This document shows, piece after piece, positions 16,666 through 24,910 of a DNA stretch of 64,000 bases. The DNA is from UBA8752 sp042095055 (GTDB lineage: Bacteria; Bacteroidota; Bacteroidia; Flavobacteriales_D; Sanyastnellaceae). A program made the position numbers and the translations under genes. The first letter of the stretch is position 1; each line of letters begins with the position of its first letter. The stretch spans positions 62,001 to 126,000 of the forward strand of contig JBELBZ010000001.1 of NCBI GenBank assembly GCA_042095055.1, read 5' to 3'. A model generated the notes under the pieces. The model saw only the letters and a program-made list of their open reading frames with translations. It ran no database searches and was not told the origin of the DNA.

Positions 16666-17658
16666 AGCGTTGGGGATGCCGTCTGCATAGGTTTGGGCCA
16701 CCTTGTCGAGTTCTGCATGCAGTGCAGCGGGTTTTTCCTCGGTGACCAAGACGAGGCGGTGTTGTTTGAAATGGGGCAGACCGCGGAAATAATTCGCGTA
16801 ATGCCTCCTCATTTCGACCACGCCGAGCCGCTCGCCCTTCCATTCGAGGCTGTGCACCAAATGGGCGCGGGCAGCCTCTACACGGTCGGAAACGGTCGGA
16901 GAAGGGAGGTGCTCGCCTGTGGCGAAGTAATGCTTGATCTCGTCGAAGATCCACGGGTTTCCAATGCTCCCCCTGCCGATCATGATGCCGTCCACTCCGT
17001 ATTCTTTGCGGTAGGCTAGGGCTTTTTCAGGGGTGTCGATGTCGCCATTCCCAAAGACGGGGATGTGCATGTTCGGGTTCTCTTTGACCGCGCGGATCAA
17101 GGACCAATCCGCTTCACCCTTGTACATCTGGGCGCGGGTACGTCCATGAATCGAAATGGCTTTGATGCCCACGTCTTGCAGGCGCTCGGCGACTTCCACG
17201 ATGTACTTGGAGTTGTCGTCCCATCCAAGGCGCGTTTTGACCGTGACCGGCAGGTCCACGGCCTCCACAATCTCCTTGGTCATCGAGACCATTTTGGGGA
17301 TGTCCTGTAAGATGCCTGCTCCTGCGCCTTTGCAAGCGACCTTCTTGACCGGACATCCATAGTTGATGTCCAGCACATCGGGCCCGGAAGCCGCGGTGAT
17401 TTCGGCAGCGCGGCGCATGGAGTCGATTTCCGAACCGAAGATCTGAATGCCGACGGGCCTTTCTTTTTCGTAGATGTCGAGCTTTTGTCTGCTTTTGACG
17501 GCGTCGCGGATCAAGCCTTCCGAGCTGATGAACTCCGTGTACATCATGTCCGCTCCGTGCTTTTTGCACAGGGTGCGGAAGGGGGGATCGCTCACGTCCT
17601 CCATGGGAGCAAGGAGGAGGGGGAATTCACCAAGTTCTACTGAACCAATGCGGACCAT
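16663..17658 (-). CDS. dusB: tRNA-dihydrouridine synthase B
   Basis: A 331-residue FMN enzyme that reduces specific uridines in the tRNA D-loop to dihydrouridine. The TIM-barrel N-terminus shows APMEDVSD, the catalytic cysteine lies in NYGCPVKKV (Cys102), and SIHGRTRAQ plus the GNGDI and GIMIGRG phosphate-binding turns are present. The C-terminal helical bundle recognises tRNA. It follows the LolC-like permease gene by 9 bp and belongs to the same minus-strand unit. Confidence 0.96.
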   Translation of the reverse strand: MVRIGSVELGEFPLLLAPMEDVSDPPFRTLCKKHGADMMYTEFISSEGLIRDAVKSRQKLDIYEKERPVGIQIFGSEIDSMRRAAEITAASGPDVLDINYGCPVKKVACKGAGAGILQDIPKMVSMTKEIVEAVDLPVTVKTRLGWDDNSKYIVEVAERLQDVGIKAISIHGRTRAQMYKGEADWSLIRAVKENPNMHIPVFGNGDIDTPEKALAYRKEYGVDGIMIGRGSIGNPWIFDEIKHYFATGEHLPSPTVSDRVEAARAHLVHSLEWKGERLGVVEMRRHYANYFRGLPHFKQHRLVLVTEEKPAALHAELDKVAQTYADGIPNA

Positions 17659-17667
17659 GGTGCAAAA

Positions 17668-18912
17668 TTAGCCCGCATCGGGCACCATGCGACGCACGAG
17701 GTACGCGACCATCGCTGCACTGAAGGTGCCGCCCACCCCCAACACCACAATGGCCACTCCAAAAACGTCCGTGGCGTGCAGTGAAACCGGGTACGCGGGG
17801 ACCATTGCGCCTTGCAGCTGGACCAGCCCATAACGGTCTTGCAGGAGCACGAGCGCGATCCCGAGAGCGATGCCCGACACAGCGCCGACAGCATTGATCA
17901 AGAGCCCTTGCCAGCTGAACACCTGCCGGACTTCCCGCCCTGTCATCCCCATGGCTGTGAGGGTAGCGACATCGCGCTTTTTGTCCAGCAACAGCATGGT
18001 CAACGCCGCGAGAATATTGAAAGCGGCCACGACCAAAATGAAACTCAGGATGGCAAACGTGGCCCATTTCTCAGCGCGGCTTGTGGCGTGAATCAGGGCG
18101 TTCTTTTCCCGCCGTGTGCGGGTTTTGAGCGTTGGAGGAAGGCGTCCATCCAAGGCAGTGCGCAGTTGGTCATGGCTCCAACCCGGGGCGGGCACCACTT
18201 CGATGCGGGATACGGCTTCAGGCCTTTGGAGGATTTCTTGTGCAAACCCAAGGCTGCCTATGATGGTCCGCGCATCGATGTCGGCATTGATTGAAAACGT
18301 ACCACACACGGGAAGCCTGCCCGACACCATCATGCGCTCGGCACCACCATCGAGCAGGTTTTGTCCCCGCATAGAACCCAGACTGCGTCCTCGTTTGGGA
18401 GCTGCCACGGTCAAGGTGACCGCAGCATCCGCCTCAAAAGGCAGCCGCATTTCACGTGCAATCCCCAAACCAACATAGCCGCAAGCCATGCCCAATGTGT
18501 CTTCAGTGAGCTCGGCTCCCCGAATCAATCGGCCTTCTAAACCTGTTTGGCGGGCATGTTCTGCGTCGAACCCCAGCAGGGTACAGACCCTCGGTTCGCC
18601 CTGACGGCGGACCACCACATCTTGTTCCAAGACGCCTCCTGCGTGGGCGATGCCAGGATGGGCCTGCAGACTGTCGATCCAAGCCGCCGAGATGATGCGC
18701 CCTTCGGCAGGCAGCACAGCGAGTTCCGTATCCAGGCTCGAAAAGAGCTCTTCGACCAGGTCTTCTATACCGTTAAAGGCGCTGAGGATGGCGATCATGG
18801 CCGCTGCAACGGCTGCGACTACAAACACCGAGATGCCGGACACCAAATGAATCAGGCGCTGGGATTTCCGAGACCAGAGGTACCGGCGTGCGATGCGAAA
18901 AGGAACGTTCAC
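17668..18912 (-). CDS. LolC/LolE-type lipoprotein-releasing ABC permease
   Basis: A 414-residue FtsX-superfamily permease: one N-terminal helix, a ~200-residue periplasmic domain, and three C-terminal helices with the motif TLTAMGMTGREVRQVF. It resembles LolC/E, which extract lipoproteins from the inner membrane using LolD. The start is set at a GTG giving VNVPFRIARRYL, the usual family N-terminus (M-N-V-P-x-x-I-A-x-R-Y); a TAATTTGG box ends 5 nt before it. An in-frame ATG at 18933 would add seven residues. The preceding 228 bp up to rbfA hold no recognisable gene. Confidence 0.9.
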   Translation of the reverse strand: MNVPFRIARRYLWSRKSQRLIHLVSGISVFVVAAVAAAMIAILSAFNGIEDLVEELFSSLDTELAVLPAEGRIISAAWIDSLQAHPGIAHAGGVLEQDVVVRRQGEPRVCTLLGFDAEHARQTGLEGRLIRGAELTEDTLGMACGYVGLGIAREMRLPFEADAAVTLTVAAPKRGRSLGSMRGQNLLDGGAERMMVSGRLPVCGTFSINADIDARTIIGSLGFAQEILQRPEAVSRIEVVPAPGWSHDQLRTALDGRLPPTLKTRTRREKNALIHATSRAEKWATFAILSFILVVAAFNILAALTMLLLDKKRDVATLTAMGMTGREVRQVFSWQGLLINAVGAVSGIALGIALVLLQDRYGLVQLQGAMVPAYPVSLHATDVFGVAIVVLGVGGTFSAAMVAYLVRRMVPDAG

Positions 18913-19140
18913 CAAGGCCAAATTAGGCTTCATCTTCGAGGAGCATCCACTTTCGCTGCTGATCTCGGGTTTATTTCGAAACGGCCCGACCGTCACCTCA
19001 TTGTCCGGGGCCTCTGGCTTTGTGGTGGGCCCGGGCATCTGCGGCATGTTCCCATGCGAGGCTGACCTTACAGTGGATGCGAAGAGGAGTGTGCTGGGTG
19101 CCCTGCCTTTGCTGGCCGGCTTACAGGTGCCCTTTGGTGT
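18913..19140. other. Intergenic stretch between rbfA and the LolC-like permease gene
   Basis: A gap of about 230 bp inside an otherwise tightly packed operon. No RNA gene, hairpin with T tail, or convincing reading frame is seen. It may hold the permease promoter; the only candidate is a TAATTTGG box at its downstream edge. Confidence 0.4.
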
Positions 19141-19491
19141 TCAGTCGTCCTTCAACAGGCCGTCGATTTCCTCGTAGCGATCGAGGCTGTCATCGAGGAA
19201 GAACCGCAGTTCCGGCATTTTGCGCAAATGCTTGCCCACTTTGCCGGCGAGGAGCTTTCGGATGTGAAACGCCTCTGCCTCCACCAAAGCGAGCCCTTCC
19301 TCTGGCTTGCCCACAGATGCAATAGGCATGAAGCTGAGGTAGACCCTCGCCAAGGACAGGTCCGGCGTCAACCGCACGGTTGTCACGGTGATGAAATGAC
19401 CACCGAAGCGAATAGAGGCCTCTTTTTGGAGCAGGCCCCCGATTTCTTTTTGGAGCAACGCAGCGAGGCGTTCTTGTCGAATTCCGGCCAT
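19141..19491 (-). CDS. rbfA: Ribosome-binding factor A
   Basis: A 116-residue KH-like protein that assists late maturation of the 30S subunit. It starts RQERLAALLQKEI, has the LARVYLSF strand and ends with the helix-turn pattern LRKMPELRFFLDDS, all standard for RbfA. It lies 3 nt after the T9SS-cargo gene and in one unit with hflX, another ribosome-associated factor. Confidence 0.95.
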   Translation of the reverse strand: MAGIRQERLAALLQKEIGGLLQKEASIRFGGHFITVTTVRLTPDLSLARVYLSFMPIASVGKPEEGLALVEAEAFHIRKLLAGKVGKHLRKMPELRFFLDDSLDRYEEIDGLLKDD

Positions 19492-19494
19492 GGT

Positions 19495-20370
19495 TCAGTC
19501 GATGCGGATTTTTTGCCTGCGCCCGTCGGGCAGTGCGGCGATGAAAATGCCCTGTGTCCGTGGCACGGCGCAAGGCAGGGAACAATCAAGGGATCCAAAA
19601 GGACGCCCCATGAGGTCATACAACAGAATGGAAGCCGGACCGGCTGCACCGGACCACACCAGTTCGCCATTTTGGACGACAAGCTCACCAAAGAATGGCG
19701 CCATTTCCGACACGCCATTTGTGGCCAAGCTGTCGGGACAGCCTGGATGTGCAGGCAGCCATGTGGTGTCCATTTCGAAGTCATGTCTGAGTCCACCATC
19801 TTCGGCAAGGCAGGCGGCGTGAGGATCCCAGTCTGCGATGCAGAGGTAAGCTCCCGGTCCCATGGGGCCGTTCTCAGAGCCGATGCCCTCAATCCAGTAT
19901 TCGGTGAAATTGGGGTTGTCCGGCAAAAGCTGGATGGTCAGCCTTCGGCTGACGGTGCCATCGGTCCAAGTAAAGGGCTCCACCGCCGTGCAGGTGATGC
20001 TCGCCCAATCACAATGGGGAGCAATCATGGAATCGCCCGGTTCCATACCAAAGTCAAACCACAGGGTACCCAAGGAGTCTGATTCAAGGTCCCAACGCAT
20101 CCAGACTTGACCGCTTTCAACATCCTCGTTGAACCAGCCCGCCAACCCTGGATTGGGGCTTCCTTCGTATTGCATCAAGAGCTGATGCCAAAGCGAACCG
20201 TCAGAGAGGGTTGAGTCTCCCTCGACCCAATAGGTCACGGGTGTCGGCACCCACCCGCCTTCAACGCCACACCAGGTCCTTTCCCCTTCAAAGAGGGGCA
20301 TGAACGGATCCTGTGCAAGCCCAGAAAAACACAGGAAGCCTATCACAATGGTGCATTCAATGCGCATCAT
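19495..20370 (-). CDS. Secreted protein with T9SS type A-like sorting domain
   Basis: A 291-residue protein with a signal peptide (about 1-19, ending in SGLAQ) and a mature part rich in Trp, Asp and Gly with several Cys. The last ~75 residues resemble a type A T9SS C-terminal domain: a VVQNGELVW strand, then ILLYDLMGR (equivalent to the usual V-x-D-x-x-G-R), and a terminal GIFIAAL...QKIRI strand. It would be carried across the outer membrane by T9SS. The central part is not recognised. The start overlaps the hflX stop by one base; a second ATG follows immediately. Confidence 0.7.
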   Translation of the reverse strand: MMRIECTIVIGFLCFSGLAQDPFMPLFEGERTWCGVEGGWVPTPVTYWVEGDSTLSDGSLWHQLLMQYEGSPNPGLAGWFNEDVESGQVWMRWDLESDSLGTLWFDFGMEPGDSMIAPHCDWASITCTAVEPFTWTDGTVSRRLTIQLLPDNPNFTEYWIEGIGSENGPMGPGAYLCIADWDPHAACLAEDGGLRHDFEMDTTWLPAHPGCPDSLATNGVSEMAPFFGELVVQNGELVWSGAAGPASILLYDLMGRPFGSLDCSLPCAVPRTQGIFIAALPDGRRQKIRID

Positions 20371-21548
20371 CAGTACAGAAAGTGGTTGTGTGGAAAGCGT
20401 TGAACATGCAGTTCACGGACTTCTGCGTACAGCACTTCGCGGAGGCTGTCCATGCCTTCCTTGGTCTTGGCGGAGAGGAACATCACGGGCCCATCATGGT
20501 CGCCGAACCTCCTTCTCAAGCCTTCAATCATCATGGAGCGGTCCACCTCTCCAGTGGGGTCGCTCAACTGGTCTATTTTATTGAACAACAGCATGGTGCG
20601 CTGTGTGCCAGCACCTATGCCAGCCAAGGTTTCCTCGACCACTTTGAGGTGGTCTTCAAACTGAGGATGGGACACATCGATGACGTGCACCAGCAGGTCG
20701 CTCTCTCGGGTTTCATCCAAGGTGCTTTTGAAGCTCTCTACAAGCTGGTGGGGCAGCTTGCGGATAAAGCCAACCGTGTCGCTGAGAAGGAAGGGCAGGT
20801 TGTGCACGACCACTTTGCGGACGGTGGTGTCGAGGGTCGCGAAGAGTTTGTCCTCGGCGAAGACTTCGGACTTCGCGAGGCGGTTCATGAGGGTGGATTT
20901 CCCCGCATTGGTGTAACCCACAAGCGCCACCCTGACCAAGGCTCCGCGGTTGCCGCGTTGGGTGGCCATCTGCCGGTCGATCGCCGCAAGGTCCTTTTTC
21001 AAGGCGCTGATGCGGTCCCGAATGATCCGCCGGTCGGTCTCGATTTCCTTCTCACCTGGCCCCTTCATGCCGATGCCTCCCTTTTGCTTTTGCAGGTGGG
21101 TCCACATGTTGGTCAGTCGGGGCAGCAAGTATTGGTACTGGGCCAGTTCCACCTGCGTTTTGGCATGCGCAGTGCGCGCGCGCTGGGCAAAGATGTCAAG
21201 GATGAGGTTGGCCCTGTCCAATACCTTGGTCTCTGGCAGCGCTTCTCCGAGGTTGCGCAGCTGCGAAGGGCTCAATTCATCATCAAAAATGAGCAGGTCG
21301 ATGTCGTGCTCTTCGATGTACTCCGTGATTTCCTGAAACTTGCCTTTGCCGACAAACGTCCGCACGTCCGGGTGGTCTAGGGATTGGGTGAAGGTCTGGA
21401 CGGTTTCAGCGTGGGCAGTTCTGGCCAGAAACTCAAGCTCGTCGAGGTATTCTGCCAACAAATCCCGGGGTTGGTCTCGGGTGATGAGTCCGACCAAGAC
21501 CGCCCGCTCAGGCTTGCCGTCTTTTCGTGCAAGGGGCTTTTCCAGCAT
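20370..21548 (-). CDS. hflX: Ribosome-dissociating GTPase HflX
   Basis: A 392-residue GTPase. The N-terminal HflX domain (about 15-190) includes the glycine-rich KGGIGMKGPGEKE loop and ETDRR; the G domain has Walker A GYTNAGKS (211-218), DTVGF and NKID. HflX splits stalled or hibernating ribosomes. The stop is shared with the start of the T9SS-cargo gene (TGATG), and its start overlaps the cytochrome c stop (TAATG). Expression is thus tied to a small respiratory-type pair upstream. Confidence 0.96.
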   Translation of the reverse strand: MLEKPLARKDGKPERAVLVGLITRDQPRDLLAEYLDELEFLARTAHAETVQTFTQSLDHPDVRTFVGKGKFQEITEYIEEHDIDLLIFDDELSPSQLRNLGEALPETKVLDRANLILDIFAQRARTAHAKTQVELAQYQYLLPRLTNMWTHLQKQKGGIGMKGPGEKEIETDRRIIRDRISALKKDLAAIDRQMATQRGNRGALVRVALVGYTNAGKSTLMNRLAKSEVFAEDKLFATLDTTVRKVVVHNLPFLLSDTVGFIRKLPHQLVESFKSTLDETRESDLLVHVIDVSHPQFEDHLKVVEETLAGIGAGTQRTMLLFNKIDQLSDPTGEVDRSMMIEGLRRRFGDHDGPVMFLSAKTKEGMDSLREVLYAEVRELHVQRFPHNHFLY

Positions 21549-21889
21549 TACTCTCGGAAACGTTCGATGTACTTGGCCACAGCGCGGATTTCTGCACTGT
21601 TCAGCACTCCATTTTGACCGGGCATGGTGCCTTTTCCATACGTGATCAAGGCGATGCGCTCTTCCAAGTCAAGGGCCGACAGGCTCAAATCTGGGGATCT
21701 GGACGCCATCAGTTTCCCATCGTCCCCATGGCACAACGAGCATTTGCGGATGTACAGCGCACGGGCTTGAACTTCACTGACTTCTGCGCCAGTTTCCGCA
21801 GGGGGGCGGGTCTCTGCTCCGCCGCAACCTAGGAGCAAAGCAGCGACAGTTCCCGTCAGCAGGAGGGCGAAAAACCGCAAGGGATTCAC
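21548..21889 (-). CDS. Small c-type cytochrome lipoprotein
   Basis: A 113-residue protein starting at a GTG that overlaps the stop of the upstream membrane-protein gene (GTGA). A lipobox LLLGC (Cys22) marks it as a lipoprotein; the heme c site is C-x-x-C-H at Cys50, Cys53 and His54, and Met89 in KGTMPGQ is the likely axial ligand. This is a class I monoheme cytochrome of the cytochrome c oxidase cbb3-type module family, probably an electron carrier on the periplasmic side. The upstream membrane protein may be its redox partner. Confidence 0.88.
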   Translation of the reverse strand: MNPLRFFALLLTGTVAALLLGCGGAETRPPAETGAEVSEVQARALYIRKCSLCHGDDGKLMASRSPDLSLSALDLEERIALITYGKGTMPGQNGVLNSAEIRAVAKYIERFRE

Positions 21890-22338
21890 CACCAGCCGTA
21901 CGCTTCGAAACCGGGACGGAAGGGCCAAGGAATGCTGGACAAAATCAGCACAAGGGACACCGTGAACCAAATGGCCTGACGGCGGAATTTGATCCGGTCG
22001 TCTTCGGCCCGCTTTGAAAGGCTGTGGCCCAACGTGCCCAGCACAACAGCGATGAGCATGGTCACCATGTGCTCCAGAGAAAAGAAGCGCAAAATGGCAT
22101 CGCCCATGGCGTCTGCATTGCCCAGCATGCTGGCCCACCCCTTTCCGAAGTACAGCACAAAACCGAGCACCAACTGGAGGTGCAATGAGATCATGGTGAA
22201 GAGGCCACGTTTGTAATCTCCCTTGCCAAAGCTGCGTCCGCCAGACATTCCAGAGAAGGCCTTGACAATGGAAAGCAGCATGAGGATGAGGACGACCCAC
22301 CTGAGGGCGCCATGAAGGTGTTGGATTCCTGTCATCAT
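21886..22338 (-). CDS. Four-helix membrane protein ('cytochrome B'-like small family)
   Basis: A 150-residue polytopic protein with four predicted helices. The N-terminus (M-x-x-I-Q-H-L-H-G-A-L-R-W) and histidines near helix ends (His7, His9, His53, His90, His105) resemble small Bacteroidota proteins annotated as cytochrome B; heme binding is plausible but not shown. It is the first gene of the cytochrome c-hflX unit. A perfect -7 box (TATCTTCG) ends 4 nt before the ATG, suggesting a leaderless mRNA. Two consecutive ATGs are available. Confidence 0.75.
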   Translation of the reverse strand: MMTGIQHLHGALRWVVLILMLLSIVKAFSGMSGGRSFGKGDYKRGLFTMISLHLQLVLGFVLYFGKGWASMLGNADAMGDAILRFFSLEHMVTMLIAVVLGTLGHSLSKRAEDDRIKFRRQAIWFTVSLVLILSSIPWPFRPGFEAYGWW

Positions 22339-22342
22339 GTGT

Positions 22343-22350
22343 CGAAGATA
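22343..22350 (-). promoter_or_regulatory. Predicted -7 box of the cytochrome-hflX operon
   Basis: Minus-strand TATCTTCG fits TAnnTTYG and ends 4 nt upstream of the first ATG. The divergent SDR gene has its own box only a few bases away (TAAATTGC, 22357-22364). Confidence 0.5.
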
Positions 22351-22368
22351 CGGGGGTAAATTGCGCCC

Positions 22369-23145
22369 ATGCGACTCGACCTGACAGGAAAACACGCCCT
22401 TGTATGTGGGGCCTCCCAAGGAATCGGCTTGGCTGCGGCCAAATCGCTGGCAGAATTGGGCGCCCGTTGTACCCTTTTTGCCAGGAATGCGGAGCGATTG
22501 GAAGCAGCGGTCAAGCAACTTTCGGGAGAGGGGCATGCCATCGCCGTTGCAGATTTCACCTTGCCAGAAGACGTCACACAAGCGGTTGCTTCTGTGGTCG
22601 CCCATGGCCCCGTTGACATCCTCATCAACAATACCGGAGGGCCTCCAGGAGGGCCGGCCCATGCTGCTGATACGGAGGCTTACCTCGCCGCCTTTACCCA
22701 GCACCTCCTGTGCAACCAGCGGTTGGTCCAGGCCGTGTTGCCTGGCATGCGGGCAGCGGGTGGAGGTCGGATTGTCAATGTCATCTCCACCTCCGTCAAG
22801 CAGCCCCTCGACGGTTTGGGCGTATCCAATACTGTGCGCGGCGCCGTGGCCAATTGGGCCAAAACCTTGGCCAACGAACTCGGACCTGATGGCATCACTG
22901 TCAACAACGTCCTCCCCGGTGCAACGCGCACCGCCCGCTTGGACCAGATCGCAGAAACCAAGGCCGCCAAGACCGGTCAAACCCCCACCGAAGTGTTGCA
23001 TGCCATGGCGCAGGCTGTTCCCTTGAGACGCTTGGGTGAGGCAGAGGAAGTCGGGGGGGCCATTGCCTTCCTCTGCAGCCCTGCAGCAGCCTACATCAGC
23101 GGCATCAATTTGCCAGTGGATGGTGGCCGTACACGTTCGCTTTAA
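22369..23145 (+). CDS. SDR family oxidoreductase with altered active site
   Basis: A 258-residue classical-type short-chain dehydrogenase/reductase. The cofactor loop GASQGIG (14-20) and the NNTGG strand are intact, and the C-terminal PVDGG turn is normal. The catalytic centre is not: after Ser140 the expected Tyr and Lys (Y-x-x-x-K) are replaced by Ser153 and Arg157 in SNTVR. The order S-N-x-x-R occurs in a known non-canonical SDR subgroup, so this is probably a family trait rather than decay. Function could be a reductase with another mechanism or a non-catalytic binding role. A box TAAATTGC ends 4 nt before the ATG. Confidence 0.85.
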   Translation: MRLDLTGKHALVCGASQGIGLAAAKSLAELGARCTLFARNAERLEAAVKQLSGEGHAIAVADFTLPEDVTQAVASVVAHGPVDILINNTGGPPGGPAHAADTEAYLAAFTQHLLCNQRLVQAVLPGMRAAGGGRIVNVISTSVKQPLDGLGVSNTVRGAVANWAKTLANELGPDGITVNNVLPGATRTARLDQIAETKAAKTGQTPTEVLHAMAQAVPLRRLGEAEEVGGAIAFLCSPAAAYISGINLPVDGGRTRSL

Positions 23146-23232
23146 TCCCTGAGCGTTCCCCCCTGAAGTTCATCACCAATCCCCGGTCATAAACTTCATC
23201 CTGTGGATGGTCATTTCCACACCGCGGAAAGC

Positions 23233-23240
23233 TACTTTCG
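23233..23240 (+). promoter_or_regulatory. Predicted -7 box of gdhA
   Basis: TACTTTCG fits TAnnTTYG and is followed by C. It lies 35 nt upstream of the gdhA ATG. No TTG is present at the -33 position. Confidence 0.4.
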
Positions 23241-23275
23241 CACCGTACGTCAATCGAAACGTCACCTTACGTCCC

Positions 23276-24622
23276 ATGGAGCACCCCAGTGTCCAGGCGT
23301 TCATGGCTGAAGCCCAACGCCGCAATCCGAACGAGCCTGAGTTTTTGCAGGCCGTAGAAGAGGTCGCAGAGACCGTCATTCCTTTTATTGAAAACAATTC
23401 CAAGTACGATGGCCATGCCCTTTTGGAGCGCATGATCGAGCCTGAGCGCGTGATTTCGTTCCGTGTTCCTTGGACCGATGACGCTGGAAAGATCCATGTG
23501 AACCGCGGATATCGCGTAGAGTTTAATTCGGCGATCGGCCCATACAAAGGAGGCCTGCGCTTTCACCCCAGTGTCAACTTGAGCATCCTCAAGTTTCTCG
23601 GGTTCGAACAGGTCTTCAAGAATTCGCTTACGACCCTCCCCATGGGCGGTGGAAAAGGCGGTTCCGATTTTGATCCAAAGGGCAAGACAGATGCTGAAGT
23701 CATGAGGTTTTGCCAGAGCTTCATGACCGAGTTGAGCCGCCACATCGGTCCAAATACAGATGTTCCTGCGGGTGACATTGGTGTTGGAGGCCGGGAGATT
23801 GGATACATGTTTGGCCAGTACAAGCGGCTGCGCAATGAGTTTACAGGGGTCCTCACCGGCAAGAAGCCCGCTTGGGGAGGCTCTTTGATTCGCCCGGAAG
23901 CCACAGGATATGGTGCGACGTATTTCATGGCAGAAATGCTGGCCACGAAAGACCAGTCCATCGACGGCAAATCAGTGGTCATCAGCGGCTCAGGCAATGT
24001 GGCCTTGCACGCTGCAGAAAAGTGTCTCCGTTTGGGGGGAAAGGTGATTGCCTTGAGCGACAGCAAGGGCAGCATTTACGATCCGGAAGGGCTCACAGAA
24101 GAAAAACTCGCTTGGCTCAAGGACCTCAAAGAGGTGCGCCGTGGGCGGATCTCAGAATATGCGGATGCCCATGACGGGGTGACCTTCCGCGCGGGCCAAG
24201 ATCCTTGGGACTTGCCTTGCGACTTGGCCTTCCCTTGTGCCACTCAAAACGAGTTGGACGGTGAAGAAGCCCGCACACTTGTGTCCAACGGCTGCAAAGC
24301 GGTCGCAGAAGGGGCCAATATGCCATGCACGCCTGAAGCGGTCGAATGCTTCCAGAAAGCAGGGGTCATGTTTGCGCCAGGCAAGGCTTCCAACGCTGGC
24401 GGTGTCGCCACTTCTGGTTTGGAAATGTCCCAGAACAGCTTGCGCATGTCTTGGACCTCGGAGGAGGTAGATGGACACCTGCAGCGCATCATGAAAGACA
24501 TTCATGCACAGTGTGTTCAATACGGCCGAACGGACGGAGGGGCAGTGGACTATGTGCGTGGTGCCAACATCGCGGGCTTTGTGAAAGTCGCTGATGCGAT
24601 GATCGATCAGGGCGTTGTGTGA
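23276..24622 (+). CDS. gdhA: NADP-dependent glutamate dehydrogenase
   Basis: A 448-residue enzyme, the same length as the hexameric bacterial GdhA family. It makes glutamate from 2-oxoglutarate and ammonia. The substrate motif KGGLRFHPSV, the catalytic lysine in PMGGGKGG (Lys127), and the nucleotide loop SGSGNVALHA are present, and the C-terminus ends with the usual NIAGFxKVADAM helix. The ATG at 23276 gives the standard start (MEHPSVQAFM); upstream in-frame codons lack family similarity. It is monocistronic: the next 415 bp contain two predicted RNA genes and no coding region. Confidence 0.96.
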   Translation: MEHPSVQAFMAEAQRRNPNEPEFLQAVEEVAETVIPFIENNSKYDGHALLERMIEPERVISFRVPWTDDAGKIHVNRGYRVEFNSAIGPYKGGLRFHPSVNLSILKFLGFEQVFKNSLTTLPMGGGKGGSDFDPKGKTDAEVMRFCQSFMTELSRHIGPNTDVPAGDIGVGGREIGYMFGQYKRLRNEFTGVLTGKKPAWGGSLIRPEATGYGATYFMAEMLATKDQSIDGKSVVISGSGNVALHAAEKCLRLGGKVIALSDSKGSIYDPEGLTEEKLAWLKDLKEVRRGRISEYADAHDGVTFRAGQDPWDLPCDLAFPCATQNELDGEEARTLVSNGCKAVAEGANMPCTPEAVECFQKAGVMFAPGKASNAGGVATSGLEMSQNSLRMSWTSEEVDGHLQRIMKDIHAQCVQYGRTDGGAVDYVRGANIAGFVKVADAMIDQGVV

Positions 24623-24655
24623 CGCATTCTTACGGGACTGTAGTCCAATGATGAC

Positions 24656-24674
24656 AACAGGTGTGAAACCTGTT
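24656..24674 (+). other. Seven-base-pair hairpin after gdhA
   Basis: AACAGGT and ACCTGTT pair perfectly around a five-base loop, 34 bp after the gdhA stop. There is no T tract, so it is more likely a 3' end stabiliser or processing signal than an intrinsic terminator. It is not conserved in the second repeat unit. Confidence 0.4.
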
Positions 24675-24701
24675 CCTACGGCACAACAGACAGAAGCTGA
24701 C

Positions 24702-24709
24702 TACGTTTG
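24702..24709 (+). promoter_or_regulatory. -7 box of small RNA copy A
   Basis: TACGTTTG is a perfect TAnnTTTG match. It ends 5 nt before the first base of hairpin 1, the distance expected for a transcription start at or next to the hairpin. Copy B has a perfect box at the identical relative position. Confidence 0.6.
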
Positions 24710-24714
24710 AAACG

Positions 24715-24818
24715 TCAACGGCACGCATTAAAGCCGTTGGTGCCACGAGGCAAGCGTGGCTGGCAAGCAATTTGGTTAAGTGAAGCGCCCTGGAAACGTC
24801 CGGGGCGCTTTCGTTTTT
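24715..24818 (+). ncRNA. Predicted small structured RNA, copy A
   Basis: About 100 nt. Hairpin 1: 24716-24722 pairs with 24733-24739 (CAACGGC/GCCGTTG), 10-nt loop. Hairpin 2: GCCACG (24742-24747) with CGTGGC (24755-24760), 7-nt loop. A single-stranded segment (about 24761-24779) identical in copy B follows. The terminator hairpin (24783-24810) ends in a T-rich tail. Start is inferred from the -7 box. No reading frame is shared by the two copies. I do not recognise the family. Confidence 0.7.
24783..24818 (+). terminator. Intrinsic terminator of small RNA copy A
   Basis: AAGCGCCC pairs with GGGCGCTT, extended inward by a TGG/CCG segment with one wobble, loop AAACGT, followed by TTTCGTTTTT. 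The stem also carries A residues upstream, so it could act weakly on the minus strand. Confidence 0.8.
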
Positions 24819-24897
24819 AATACAGCTTATCCAACGTAGGCAGGGACCGACAACAAGAACATGGGCGGGTCCTACAGCCTGCGGCGAAGAAGGATTC

Positions 24898-24905
24898 TAA
24901 GTTTG
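24898..24905 (+). promoter_or_regulatory. -7 box of small RNA copy B
   Basis: TAAGTTTG is a perfect TAnnTTTG match, ending 5 nt before hairpin 1 of copy B, as in copy A. Confidence 0.6.
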
Positions 24906-24910
24906 CCGCG

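Noticed and set aside
18893..19177. Possible small gene in the gap between rbfA and the permease gene
   Set aside because: The 94-codon plus-strand frame overlaps both neighbours and shows no signal peptide, motif or promoter.
24656..24674. Hairpin after gdhA as its intrinsic terminator
   Set aside because: The stem is perfect but no T tract follows; listed only as a hairpin of unknown role.
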